A stretch of DNA of 64,000 nucleotides from Chthoniobacteraceae bacterium (GTDB lineage Bacteria > Verrucomicrobiota > Verrucomicrobiia > Chthoniobacterales > Chthoniobacteraceae), in the NCBI GenBank assembly GCA_947476255.1, contig CANJPY010000005.1, positions 16,305 to 80,304 on the forward strand, in the 5' to 3' direction. Shown piece after piece: positions 26,167 through 35,022 of the stretch. The position numbers and the translations under genes were made by a program. The notes under the pieces were generated by a model. That model was not told the origin of the DNA. It saw only the letters and a program-made list of their open reading frames with translations, and ran no database searches. Numbering within the stretch: the first letter of the stretch is position 1; each line of letters begins with the position of its first letter.

Positions 26167-26661
26167 ATGGCGCTGATTAACTGTCCCGAATGCGATAAGC
26201 CGGTTTCTTCCGCCGCTCATGCCTGTCCGCATTGCGGATTTCCTGTGGCAGAGAAGCTCAAGGCTTCATCGGCCCTAACGACTCCAGGCGCGGAGATTCA
26301 TTCCGCCGAGTTGCTCCTCGAGGTGCGCCCGTCCTGGTGGAACTATTTTTGGCACCTGTTGTTCTGCTGGTTGGTTGTGCCGGTTGTCGTCGCTTGGTGG
26401 CAGCGTGCAGGCACGGTCCTCAGGGTTTACCCCAACAGGGTAACCTTGGAGCGGGGATTATTCTCAAAGTGCTACCAGGACTTCCTGCCTCGGGACATTC
26501 GCTCGATCGACGTGGATCAAAGTTTTATCGCGAGAATGGCGGGCATTGGGGATATCACGATTTCGACGGCCGCGGCGGTCGAGGGTGCAGAGCGGATTGA
26601 GGGGGTGCCGGATCCGAGAGGCATTCGCGAGTTGATTCTGGCTCAACGAGGCAGTCATTAA
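26167..26661 (+). CDS. Zinc-ribbon membrane protein with bacterial PH (DUF304/bPH2-like) domain
   Basis: A 164-residue protein. Residues 5-24 form a zinc ribbon, CPECDK with CPHCGF. A hydrophobic Trp-rich segment (about 57-79) anchors it in the membrane. The C-terminal half resembles a bPH2 domain: VLRVYPNRVTLERGLFS, IRSIDVDQSF and GIGDITISTA. The ATG at 26167 has a fitting AGGA 6 bases upstream, which decides it over the longer frame starting at 26044. Function is unknown; related proteins are membrane-associated. Confidence 0.8.
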   Translation: MALINCPECDKPVSSAAHACPHCGFPVAEKLKASSALTTPGAEIHSAELLLEVRPSWWNYFWHLLFCWLVVPVVVAWWQRAGTVLRVYPNRVTLERGLFSKCYQDFLPRDIRSIDVDQSFIARMAGIGDITISTAAAVEGAERIEGVPDPRGIRELILAQRGSH

Positions 26662-26918
26662 GGACGGCATCTGATACCATTTCGTTTAACTTTATCGATG
26701 ATTGAAAGACCTCAGCTCCGCGGTCCCAGGAGAGAAAGACCAGTTTTCTTCAAGATTTGGCATGAGGAGTGCCAACGAGAATGGATTTTGTCGGTTAACA
26801 CTCAAGCCGTTCCAAAGGAAAGGCTGGCACCGCAGCCCCGATGGGGGATTGCAGGGCCAGCCTAAATTGGGCCGACTTGGAATCATCGGCTCAGGGCTGA
26901 GAGAGAAGCATTAAAGCT
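26662..26918. other. Convergent intergenic region
   Basis: Apart from the hairpin at 26821-26863 I see no feature in these 257 bases. Confidence 0.5.
26821..26863. terminator. Strong hairpin between convergent genes, candidate bidirectional terminator
   Basis: An 8-bp perfect stem, AGGCTGGC (26821-26828) with GCCAGCCT (26856-26863), encloses an inner CCCC-GAT-GGGG hairpin. It sits between the ends of two convergent genes. No U tract follows on either strand, so it may act as an RNA 3'-end stabiliser rather than an intrinsic terminator. Confidence 0.45.
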
Positions 26919-28145
26919 CTATTTGTCAGCCGGCTTCTCTGGCGAAGGCTTGGGAGCTTCTTCTTTTGGAGCTTCAAGCTTCGGTGCTTCAAGCTTCGGA
27001 AGGGCGTTTGCGGGGGCCTCCGGTTTTGGGGCTTCTGCCGGCTTCTCTGCCAGCAGTGTGGAGCGCTCCTTGAGCAACGCGTCCAAACGGAACTTCGCGA
27101 CCAAAAAGCCACGGCCTTCGAGTTTCTTCTCCTTGGCGAGTTTTTCGGCAAGCTGCGTCTGTTTTTTGGTGAATTCCTCATCCAAACGCGTCTTGTCCTC
27201 GGGTTTCTCCTCTGCACCAGCCGTGCGCTCTTTGGGCAGGACGGCCGAGACACTCACAAAGACAGGGATGTTTTCCCCCTGTTCCTTGCCGAGTTGAAGT
27301 TCGTAGGTGAACCCATCAAACGTCGCGATTGAAGCCGTCACTGCCGGTTCCGATTTCACCTCGGGTGCGAGGACGTCGGCGATGGTCGCCGCATTCAGGA
27401 TGTTCGCCAGTGACGAGACTTTGGACGCGTCAACCTTCTCCTCGGCTTTTGCGTTGGCGAGTTGCCATTCAGCAGTCGCAGACTCGCGACTCAGGGCCCA
27501 CGTTTGTTCGCCCTTCACAGAGACCGCTTTGGCCCCCTCGACACTGATGAAGTCGGTGGCGACCCAGCGCGTGGGTGAGGGGTCAATGTCGTCGAGCGTT
27601 TCGGCCACCAAGGAGACCTTCGGCGAAGATCCGGCCTTGAGGTAGCGTCCGGCAGGGAAGCCCTCGGAGGCGCCTCCGAAACCCATGTCGGGAGCGTCGG
27701 ATTTACGGAGGTGTTTTTTGCCCAGCAAGAGTGAGCCAATTTCCTTTCCGTCCGCGTTCAGGAACTGCACCAGAGTTCCCGCATTGTCTCCCTTGCCGGG
27801 TTCGACAAGGTCCAGCTTTGCGAACTGGGACGGACCAATCTTCACCTCCTGGACCGTTTTAAGGTCCCAGAGTTTGCGGAGCATGGAACTGACCTGCTCA
27901 AAATTGGCAGGATAATTCGCACGTTCCTGCACGGTCCAGAGGTCGTCCTTTTTGACAAGGTTGAGCTCTGAAGCCGCTGATTTGATGGTAAGACGGGCCA
28001 CGTCGTTGATGGGGAACTCCAGCACTTTGAGGCCTGTTCGGCTGGTTTCGGACCAGGCCGCCTGATCGGTCTTGGAGTGCGTGAACCAGGCAATGCCGAG
28101 CGCGATGCCAACGGCAAGAAGTAGGGCGAGTTGTTTTCCTTTCAT
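26919..28145 (-). CDS. DUF4340 domain protein, last gene of a Gld-like ABC operon
   Basis: This 408-residue protein has one N-terminal membrane helix (residues 5-20) and a DUF4340-type body: FPINDVARLTIKSA near 45, DDLWTVQERANYPANFEQV, and GKKHLRKSD. The C-terminus (about 365-408) is a low-complexity Pro/Lys/Glu/Ala tail with KLEAPKLEAPKEEAPKP repeats, which suggests reach across the periplasm or binding to the wall. DUF4340 proteins are characteristically encoded after GldG-like genes, as here (12 bp downstream). It is likely a periplasmic subunit of the ABC complex. Confidence 0.88.
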   Translation of the reverse strand: MKGKQLALLLAVGIALGIAWFTHSKTDQAAWSETSRTGLKVLEFPINDVARLTIKSAASELNLVKKDDLWTVQERANYPANFEQVSSMLRKLWDLKTVQEVKIGPSQFAKLDLVEPGKGDNAGTLVQFLNADGKEIGSLLLGKKHLRKSDAPDMGFGGASEGFPAGRYLKAGSSPKVSLVAETLDDIDPSPTRWVATDFISVEGAKAVSVKGEQTWALSRESATAEWQLANAKAEEKVDASKVSSLANILNAATIADVLAPEVKSEPAVTASIATFDGFTYELQLGKEQGENIPVFVSVSAVLPKERTAGAEEKPEDKTRLDEEFTKKQTQLAEKLAKEKKLEGRGFLVAKFRLDALLKERSTLLAEKPAEAPKPEAPANALPKLEAPKLEAPKEEAPKPSPEKPADK

Positions 28146-28157
28146 AGTCTTCTGGAA

Positions 28158-30062
28158 TTAACGGGCTGCGCGGCGTTTGAGGCGTAGAATGGCAAGCCCC
28201 AGGCCGGCCACGGCGACGAGCAGCGGCATCAGAGCGATGTTGAGCCACTTGATGCTGTTTTCGAGGGAATCAATGCCCACACGCAGTTTCTTGCGCTCTT
28301 CCTTGAGCTGCAGTTTTACTTCGCGTTCCTTCACCCGGAAGTTGTTGATTTCCTTCTGTTGTTCAGGCGAGAGGATAAAGCGTTGTCCGCCTTTTTCTCC
28401 CTTGTCGCCTTTGGCCCGCTGCAGTTCGTTGAGCTTGTTTTGAGCTTCGGACAGGCTGCCTTCAAGACTCTTGATTTTGTCCTGAAAGGCCGCCTCCGCT
28501 TTGGCCTGCATCTGTTTGACCACCGTGAACTGACGCTCACGCGACGCGCGACTGCGCACCGACACCAGATTGCTGTCGCCAGCCATCTGTTCAATGGCGC
28601 TCTGCGCGAAGGCAAGGTTTCCGTTGGCGGGCATCACCATGCGCTGGCCGCCGAATGGATTCATGACCTCCTGAACGGCGATGGGATCCTGAATAAAGTC
28701 GGAGTCGCCGATCAGAAGCACCGAGGTCTCTTCCTTGGATTCCTTCAAGCCTTCGGCGGCGGGTTTCTCGTCCTTTTTCTCGTCGGGCCCTGCGGGGGCG
28801 GCCTTTGGTTTGCCTTCGGGGAAGGCGGTCTTGAATTTACCCGTGAGGCGCAGCGCAAGGGCTTGTTCCGTTCCCGAGGCTTTGAAGTCCTTGATGATTT
28901 TTTCGCCTCCAAACTGGGCGCTCATGGGGTCAATCAACTGGGAGTTCTTGGAGGTGTGAAGAAGAACCGTCTGCTTCAAGCCTTCGGCTGGGGTGCCTGA
29001 GAAGACGCCGGCGAACGCGAGGAACAGGTTGTTGGCATCGGCGCTGACGATGTCGTCGCGGTTGATGGCCTGTTCGTTTAACGCAAGCACGGCGGGCTGT
29101 CGGCCCTCGCGGGTGCGGCCGACAAAATCCAGGTCAGCGACCACTTTGGAGCTGTCAAAGGTGATGCCCCAGGCCCCCATGAGTTTGTCCATGGAGGAAC
29201 GGCTGCCCATGTTCATGCCCATCGGGTTCCCCGCGGAGCTGCGGTCGAGAACGCTTTGGGGGTCGAGGAATGCGATGAGCTTGCCTCCACGCAGAACGAA
29301 CTGGTCGACGGCGTACTGGGAGGCATCAGAAAGGCCCTTGGGATGAAGGAGAATGAGCACCTTGACATCGGCGGGGATTTCCTCGGCCGCCATGGGCACG
29401 TCCTTCACGGTGAAGTCCCGTTTGATTTCGCTGATGAGCGCCCAAGGCTGCTGTCCGGCCTGGCCCATACGCATCATCATCGGGTTCGTGGGCTGGCCGC
29501 CATAGGGCAGCGGACTCATGACACCGATCACGGGCTTCTCTGCGCTCATCACGCGGGAGATGGCGCGCGCCAGATCGTATTCCAACAACCGCTCGCGCTC
29601 CGGGGTCAGGAACGGAAGCGCTTGTTTTTGGTCGAGCATGCTGATGCTAACCCCGAGGTAGATGGGTTCGCCATCCATGCGAGCCTGTCCTTCGATGCCA
29701 TCAAGGCGCGCCGAGTCTTCGGCTTCCGAGTCAGGCACGGGATCAAGTTTTTGGATCTCAATCTGTCCCTTGGAAGCCTGGCGGAATTCACCGAGCAGGT
29801 CCTCCACTCGCTGGGCGTAGGTTTTGAGCATCACCGGCATCCGCGTGTCGCCTCGGGTGCAGTAGAAGCGAATCTGGATGGGGGTGTCCAATTTGGAGAG
29901 GATTTTACGCGTACCCGCCGAGAGCGTGTAAGCGTGTTCTGCGGTGAGGTCGATGCGTGTTTTCGCCCCGGAGGCGAGCGCATTGACGATCACGATGATC
30001 ACAAACATCGCCACGACGCCGAGTGACGAATAAAGCCAGGTTTCGAGACCTTTGTTTTTCAT
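28158..30062 (-). CDS. GldG-like ABC transporter auxiliary protein
   Basis: A 634-residue protein with an N-terminal membrane helix (about 10-30), the ABC-auxiliary/GldG region (TRIDLTAEHAYTLSAGTRKIL near 40, IQIRFYCTRG, KPVIGVMSPLPYGG), a coiled-coil stretch near 540-610 (AEAAFQDKIKSLEGSLSEA), and a C-terminal membrane helix (IALMPLLVAVAGLGLAIL). In Bacteroidetes, GldA-GldF-GldG support gliding or surface protein export; in PVC bacteria the same set occurs without known gliding. It lies 33 bp after the permease gene. The two helices bracket a large periplasmic domain. Confidence 0.88.
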   Translation of the reverse strand: MKNKGLETWLYSSLGVVAMFVIIVIVNALASGAKTRIDLTAEHAYTLSAGTRKILSKLDTPIQIRFYCTRGDTRMPVMLKTYAQRVEDLLGEFRQASKGQIEIQKLDPVPDSEAEDSARLDGIEGQARMDGEPIYLGVSISMLDQKQALPFLTPERERLLEYDLARAISRVMSAEKPVIGVMSPLPYGGQPTNPMMMRMGQAGQQPWALISEIKRDFTVKDVPMAAEEIPADVKVLILLHPKGLSDASQYAVDQFVLRGGKLIAFLDPQSVLDRSSAGNPMGMNMGSRSSMDKLMGAWGITFDSSKVVADLDFVGRTREGRQPAVLALNEQAINRDDIVSADANNLFLAFAGVFSGTPAEGLKQTVLLHTSKNSQLIDPMSAQFGGEKIIKDFKASGTEQALALRLTGKFKTAFPEGKPKAAPAGPDEKKDEKPAAEGLKESKEETSVLLIGDSDFIQDPIAVQEVMNPFGGQRMVMPANGNLAFAQSAIEQMAGDSNLVSVRSRASRERQFTVVKQMQAKAEAAFQDKIKSLEGSLSEAQNKLNELQRAKGDKGEKGGQRFILSPEQQKEINNFRVKEREVKLQLKEERKKLRVGIDSLENSIKWLNIALMPLLVAVAGLGLAILRLKRRAAR

Positions 30063-30095
30063 GGTTGAAAAAGAATTGGGTTGTCTTGTTTACAC

Positions 30096-30830
30096 TCAGC
30101 CCGCGCGGTGCGTGCGGACAATGACTCCTGTCGTGAACAGGGAGAAAACGATGACGGAGAGGAAATAGAGAATATCCCGGGAATCGAGGACCCCCTTTTG
30201 GATGCTCTCAAAGTGGGTCATCACACTAAAAGCTGCGATGGCATCCACCAGAGTTGGACTCGCCCAGTGCACGAGCATGTTGGTGACGGGCGGGTAGCCG
30301 GCGAGAATCAGGAACAGGGAGAGCACCACCGACACGATGAAGGCAACCACCTGGTTGCGGGTCATGGCGGAGGTCATCGCGGTGATGGAGAGGTAGGCGC
30401 CGCCCATGAGAAGGCTGCCCACGTAACCGGCGAAAATGACGCCGTTGTCCGGATTTCCGAGATAATTGACGGTCATCCACATGGGGAAGGTGAGTCCCAG
30501 GGCAAGGGCGACGACGGCCCAAGCTGCGAGGAACTTGCCAAGGATGGCCTGCCAGGGGGTGACGGGCATCGTGAGCAGGAGTTCGAGGGTGCCGAGGCGG
30601 CGCTCCTCGCTCCACATCCGCATGCCCACGGCCGGAACTAGGAACAGGTACAGCCAAGGATGCCAAGCAAAGAAGGCTTCCAGACTGGCCTGGCCGCGTT
30701 CGAAGAATCCGGCCACCATGAAGGTGAAGAAGCCGGAGAGCATCAGGAAGATGACAATAAACACAAAGGCCACTGGCGAGGCGAAGTAGCCGGTTAATTC
30801 GCGTTTTGCGATGGTAATGACAGGTTTCAT
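30096..30830 (-). CDS. ABC-2 type permease, GldF-like
   Basis: A 244-residue integral membrane protein with about six hydrophobic helices. It begins KRELTGYFASPVAFVFIVIF, the common start of GldF/NosY-type permeases, and carries MRMWSEERRLGTLELLLTMP, the coupling-helix region of ABC-2 permeases. Its ATG overlaps the TGA of the ATPase gene by four bases, so the pair is translationally coupled. The cargo is unknown. Confidence 0.9.
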   Translation of the reverse strand: MKPVITIAKRELTGYFASPVAFVFIVIFLMLSGFFTFMVAGFFERGQASLEAFFAWHPWLYLFLVPAVGMRMWSEERRLGTLELLLTMPVTPWQAILGKFLAAWAVVALALGLTFPMWMTVNYLGNPDNGVIFAGYVGSLLMGGAYLSITAMTSAMTRNQVVAFIVSVVLSLFLILAGYPPVTNMLVHWASPTLVDAIAAFSVMTHFESIQKGVLDSRDILYFLSVIVFSLFTTGVIVRTHRAG

Positions 30831-31792
30831 TGAGCCTCCTTTCCAGAGGATTTGGTGTCGGGAAGAGTGATGTTGCGGAACACTTCGTCGAGGCGTCCCT
30901 CCTCGGTGTGCAGTTCCAGAAGCGTCCAGTGTTCTTTGGTGGCGAGTTCGGAGATGGCCCGGGCGAGGTCTTCGCTTGCCGTCTGTTTGCGCGGGAACGC
31001 GCGCACGGCTACGGGGGATTCACTGAGAACCACCGAGTGGTCCACGCCGCTGAGGGCGTCGAGTTTGGCGGCCACAGCCTTGCCGCTGCCCGAACCGAGG
31101 CGCAGGGTGATGGAACCGGCCTGTTTGGAGCGGCGTTTCAATTCGGCTGGGGTGCCGTTGGCGACGATGGTGCCGCGGTCGATGATGATGGCGCGGGAAC
31201 ACACGGCTTCAACCTCCTCGAGGATGTGTGTAGAGAAAATTATGGCCTTTTTCTCGCCCATCCGACGGATCAGGGTGCGGACTTCGTGCTTCTGGTTGGG
31301 ATCCAGGCCGTCGGTGGGTTCGTCCAGAATCAACACTTCGGGGTCGTGGATGATGGACTGGGCAAAACAGGTGCGGTGTCTGTAGCCTTTGGAAAGGGTT
31401 TCCACGCTCTGATGGAGCACGTTTTCGAGGAAACACATTTCCACCGCGCGGTCGACGGCCTTGCGCTGGGCGGGTCCCGAGAGTCCGCGCAGTTCGGCGG
31501 TGAAGGACAGGAAGCCGAGGACGGTCATGTCGGCGTAGGAGGGGGCGTTTTCGGGGAGATAGCCGATGAGCCGTTTGGCTTCGATGGGGTTCTCGACGAT
31601 GTTGAAGCCGCCAATGATTGCCTCGCCTGCAGAGGGAGGAATAAAGCCGGTGATCATACGCATGGTGGTGCTCTTTCCTGCGCCGTTTGGCCCAAGAAAG
31701 CCCAACACCTCGCCCTTCTCGACCTTAAAGGAGACGCCGCTGACGGCGACCTTGGGGCCGAACGTTTTTTTCAAGTTTTGGACTTGGATCAT
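30827..31792 (-). CDS. ABC transporter ATP-binding protein, GldA-like
   Basis: A 321-residue ATPase starting at ATG 31792 (a TTG at 31804 would add four residues). Walker A is GPNGAGKST near residue 34, the Q-loop region is IGYLPENAPSYADMTV, the signature is degenerate (LSKGYRHR rather than LSGGQ), Walker B is VLILDEPTDGLDP, and the H-loop is STHILEEVE. The C-terminal about 100 residues form the extra domain seen in GldA/CcmA-type subunits. First gene of the four-gene operon running to 26919. Confidence 0.92.
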   Translation of the reverse strand: MIQVQNLKKTFGPKVAVSGVSFKVEKGEVLGFLGPNGAGKSTTMRMITGFIPPSAGEAIIGGFNIVENPIEAKRLIGYLPENAPSYADMTVLGFLSFTAELRGLSGPAQRKAVDRAVEMCFLENVLHQSVETLSKGYRHRTCFAQSIIHDPEVLILDEPTDGLDPNQKHEVRTLIRRMGEKKAIIFSTHILEEVEAVCSRAIIIDRGTIVANGTPAELKRRSKQAGSITLRLGSGSGKAVAAKLDALSGVDHSVVLSESPVAVRAFPRKQTASEDLARAISELATKEHWTLLELHTEEGRLDEVFRNITLPDTKSSGKEAQ

Positions 31793-32117
31793 GGATAAAG
31801 ACAAAGGTTTCGCCCTGAAATACAGGTGCGATGACAGACAGACAACACACCATTGAAAAGTGTTCGAAAAAAATTAAACTGGGGAGGTGATTCTCGGGAA
31901 GGAGCGCAGGGGTGTCTTTGTCGCACAAAGAGGGAAGCGTCTGGGCAAACCAGAGGCGTGTTCATTAGTTTCCGTCTCAGAGGATGTACTTGGCGGGCCA
32001 TTTTTGAGTAGACTGGTTTTCTGTCAAAATTGTGGCGCCATTTCCTATGGCGCCATTTCCTTTGGCGCCATTTCCTTTGGCGCCACTTCCTTGAAGCTCC
32101 TTGGCAGTCCTTAGATC
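31793..32117. other. Divergent intergenic region
   Basis: These 325 bases separate the ABC operon (minus) from the glycosyltransferase-like gene (plus). The plus-strand frame 31887-32114 ends in GAISF-type five-residue repeats only because it crosses the 15-bp tandem array; I do not regard it as a gene. No convincing promoter was found. Confidence 0.5.
32034..32093 (+). repeat. Four 15-bp tandem repeats, each with a GGCGCC palindrome
   Basis: The consensus GGCGCCATTTCCTTT begins at 32034, 32049, 32064 and 32079. The array lies 25 bases before the ATG at 32118, so it is in the leader or promoter of that gene and could be a multi-site operator. Confidence 0.85.
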
Positions 32118-33209
32118 ATGAGTCCGTCGATTTCCGCCCTCTACAGCCAGATTCCTTCAGTACAGACCCCAGAGGGGATCAGTAACAGCGTGATGCAATT
32201 CTGCCAGGCGCCCGAGTTTTTTCCGCTGGTTGTTCAGAAGCAGCTCAGGAATGAAGCATTGAAAGCTTTTTTTCAAGGAAGGCGCCTTGAAAAGCTCTTC
32301 ATCGGCGAGAATATCAACAGGTTTGACGCCGAGTCCATGCCTTGGCAGGTGGAGGTCTTGACGCCTGAGTTTTTTAATGTGGAGGATGCCGGCCTTCGCC
32401 GTTTGAGGCGGAAGAGTTTGGAAGGGGCGGTGGTGCTCCTCAACAACAATGACATCGCGAAAGCGCGTGCCAGCGGAGGGTATCGGGATTTTTTTGAGGG
32501 TTGTGCTCAAACAATTTTTGTGGCTTGGGACTGGGATAACCATCACTGGCTTGAGAACAGTGTATTTGTGGCGGCGCATTCGGACCTGTATTGCCCCGCA
32601 CATCACGAGAATCTTTATTTGCTCTCGCGGTATAACTGGCAGATTGCAGGGCCTGTTTATTGCGCCAGCTTTCAGTGGCCGCGCGCCTTTCTTTCCAGTT
32701 GGCTTCCGCACATTGTAGGCGCTCAGCGCTCCAATGATCCTCTCGGAAAGCACGTACCTTACGCGATGTTTAACTTTCGCAACAGTGTGATCGCTACGCT
32801 TTCTGCACAGTTTCCGACGGTTGGGTTCAGTGACCAAACATTTCTTTCGCGCACTCTCGAGGACCGGCTTCTCGAGTGGTGTGGGCACAAAGTGCATTGG
32901 ATCATGCCGGTTTTGAACGACGTGCCCATCCGGATTCTTGACGCGTTGATCACCGGAGGAATACCGGTGGTTCCGGCTTCAATGAAGTTACTGCCTCTCA
33001 TCCGGGAGATTCCAGAAGAGTACATTTTGTTTTTTTCGCCCGGGGATGTGGTGTCTGCGCAAGGGGTGGTGGCGAGGGCGGTGAAACGATTTGATGAGGG
33101 CGGGGTGGATAAAATCATCGAGCGCCACCAGTACGCCCTTGCTCACCATCACGCGGAGACGCGCATTTCCACCATTCTTGATTTGGTGCGGCGAGAGTTT
33201 GGTCTTTGA
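32118..33209 (+). CDS. Putative glycosyltransferase, single-domain, function uncertain
   Basis: A 363-residue soluble protein without signal peptide or membrane helix. The C-terminal third resembles the nucleotide-sugar-binding half of GT-B enzymes: DVPIRILDALITGGIPVVP near 272, then YILFFSPGDV and a final helical AETRISTILDLVRREF. The N-terminal part (about 60-200) contains FVAWDWDNHHWLENSVFVAA and has no motif I recognise. I infer a glycan-related transferase from the RILDALITGGIPVV pattern, which corresponds to the family's E-x7-E region. Donor and acceptor are unknown. Confidence 0.6.
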   Translation: MSPSISALYSQIPSVQTPEGISNSVMQFCQAPEFFPLVVQKQLRNEALKAFFQGRRLEKLFIGENINRFDAESMPWQVEVLTPEFFNVEDAGLRRLRRKSLEGAVVLLNNNDIAKARASGGYRDFFEGCAQTIFVAWDWDNHHWLENSVFVAAHSDLYCPAHHENLYLLSRYNWQIAGPVYCASFQWPRAFLSSWLPHIVGAQRSNDPLGKHVPYAMFNFRNSVIATLSAQFPTVGFSDQTFLSRTLEDRLLEWCGHKVHWIMPVLNDVPIRILDALITGGIPVVPASMKLLPLIREIPEEYILFFSPGDVVSAQGVVARAVKRFDEGGVDKIIERHQYALAHHHAETRISTILDLVRREFGL

Positions 33210-33429
33210 AAGATGGCAGGATTGGGGGTTGGCGGTGATTCTTCAGGAATGGGCGCCGCGGAAGCTCTGGAGATATGAGAGTTTAAAAACGTGCAGGTTC
33301 ATTCGCCAGGTTGGGCTGAATCATGATTTGAGGCAGTGCTGTTGTGCGTAGGCACGCTGGCAGGTGAGATGCAGTGAGCAATCTGTTTGATGGCCCGCTT
33401 CATGCTGTTAGAAACGAAACAGATTTTCT

Positions 33430-34848
33430 ATGCGAGGCCCTTATAGACATACCAAAATTATTGCCACCCTCGGACCAGCCACGGAGTCCAAGGAAATGCT
33501 CGCCAAGTTGATTTTGGAAGGTGTCGATATCATGCGCTTGAATATGGCGCACGCATCGCCCCAGTGGGTTGCGGACTCTGTCTGGTTCATCCGGGAGGTG
33601 TCTAGTGAAGTGGGACGGCATGTGGGGGTGATGATGGACGTCAAGGGGCCGGAAATCCGGACCGGGGTGGTGGAAAGCCCGCTGAGCCTGAAGGTGGGGG
33701 AGCGGGTGGAGTTTTATATTGAAAGTTCTCTACCCACGGGGGACATCCCTGCGGTGACGGTGAACTATCCCGGCCTGCCGGGGGATCTTGAAGTAGGGTC
33801 GACGGTGCTCGTGGACAGCGGGTTGATCCGCATGCGGGTGTTCGAGAAGGATGCGGAGCGAGTGCGTTGCGAGGTGTTGACCCCCGGCAAAATGGGGTCC
33901 AAGCGGCACATTAATCTTCCCGGGGTGTATGTAAATCTACCGTCCCTGACCAAAAAAGACCACGATGACCTCCGGGCGGGGGTGGAGGCGGGGATTGATT
34001 TTGTGGCGTTGTCCTTTGTTCGCGAGGCTGAGGACGTTCGGATCCTTCGCCGCTATCTGGAGAGCCTTGGCTCGCACGCAAAAATCATTGCAAAAATCGA
34101 GGACCAGGCTGGGGTGCGCAATATGGTGGAAATTATCCGGGAAGCGGACGCGATCATGGTGGCGCGGGGGGATCTGGGAATCGAGATCGACTATCACCGG
34201 CTGCCGTTGGTGCAGACCGAGCTGGTGCACGCCTGCCAGGAGGCGGGAAAACCGGTGATCATTGCCACGCACCTGCTGGAGACGATGATTCATTCCCCGA
34301 TGCCCACACGTGCGGAGATTTCCGACGTGTCCAACGCGATCCGGGAACAAGCCGATGCGGTGATGTTGTCAGGGGAAACCACCACGGGAGACTATCCCTT
34401 GGAGTCCATCCGGGTGTTGAAGGACATCATAGGAACCATGGAGCCCTCGGTTCCCAAGATGCTCAACTCCAAAATTGTATTGGAAGAGCCGAAGGCCAAA
34501 ATGCTTCGCTCTGCGGCGGTGCTGGCTCAAGAGTTGGGCGATTCGGGGATCGTTGTTTTTACGCGGAGCGGTTTTCTGGCCTATATTTTGGGGGCCTTGC
34601 GTGCGCGTGGGGTGCCGATTTACGCTTTCACGGATGTGGAGTCGGTTTTCCGCCAACTGCTGCTGCCTTGGGGTGTGGAGCCATTTCTCATGGAGTTTTC
34701 CACTGACCCCGAGGTGACGATCGTAAACGCGATAGCGTGTTTAAAACGCAAGGAGTGGAGCAAACCCGGCACTTGGCTGGTGGTCATTACGAATGCGCTA
34801 GCTGAAGACAAGATTATCGACACGATCCAGCTGCGGCAGGTGCCATGA
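33430..34848 (+). CDS. pyk: Pyruvate kinase
   Basis: A 472-residue enzyme converting phosphoenolpyruvate and ADP to pyruvate and ATP in glycolysis. The family signatures are present: TKIIATLGPA at the start, MDVKGPEIRTG near 75, KIIAKIEDQAG near 220 with the catalytic lysine and the metal-binding glutamate, IMVARGDLGIEI, and MPTRAEISDVSNA. The C-terminal domain (about 350-472) is complete. Two residues that normally ligate potassium differ: RLNMAHAS replaces RLNFSHG (Ser to Ala) and MDVKGPE replaces LDTKGPE (Thr to Val), while the Asn and Asp ligands and the downstream Glu are kept. The enzyme may thus respond unusually to monovalent cations, or be a paralogue with altered activity. Confidence 0.9.
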   Translation: MRGPYRHTKIIATLGPATESKEMLAKLILEGVDIMRLNMAHASPQWVADSVWFIREVSSEVGRHVGVMMDVKGPEIRTGVVESPLSLKVGERVEFYIESSLPTGDIPAVTVNYPGLPGDLEVGSTVLVDSGLIRMRVFEKDAERVRCEVLTPGKMGSKRHINLPGVYVNLPSLTKKDHDDLRAGVEAGIDFVALSFVREAEDVRILRRYLESLGSHAKIIAKIEDQAGVRNMVEIIREADAIMVARGDLGIEIDYHRLPLVQTELVHACQEAGKPVIIATHLLETMIHSPMPTRAEISDVSNAIREQADAVMLSGETTTGDYPLESIRVLKDIIGTMEPSVPKMLNSKIVLEEPKAKMLRSAAVLAQELGDSGIVVFTRSGFLAYILGALRARGVPIYAFTDVESVFRQLLLPWGVEPFLMEFSTDPEVTIVNAIACLKRKEWSKPGTWLVVITNALAEDKIIDTIQLRQVP

Positions 34849-34911
34849 GGCGGGAAGGCTCGCTCTTCGCGCTGTGTCGGAGTTCTCCTGTGTTTGCCAG
34901 GTGAGGCCGTT

Positions 34912-34944
34912 TTCAGGAGGACTTCAGGAGGACTTCAGGAGGGG
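34912..34944 (+). repeat. Three 11-bp tandem repeats after pyk
   Basis: The unit TTCAGGAGGAC occurs at 34912, 34923 and, with a changed end, 34934. The spacing is about one helical turn. An adjacent GGGC-(N)10-GCCC hairpin with internal T residues (34942-34960) may contribute to termination of pyk, weakly. Confidence 0.6.
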
Positions 34945-35022
34945 CGTGTTTTTTTGCCCTGGCGATAAACGGCCCTTGTCTAAAGGGGAGGGCGGCGGCA
35001 ACACTAGTGACCTCACCTTCCC

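Noticed and set aside
31887..32114. 75-residue frame ending in five-residue repeats
   Set aside because: The repeats come from the 15-bp array; upstream sequence shows no conserved features or ribosome-binding site.
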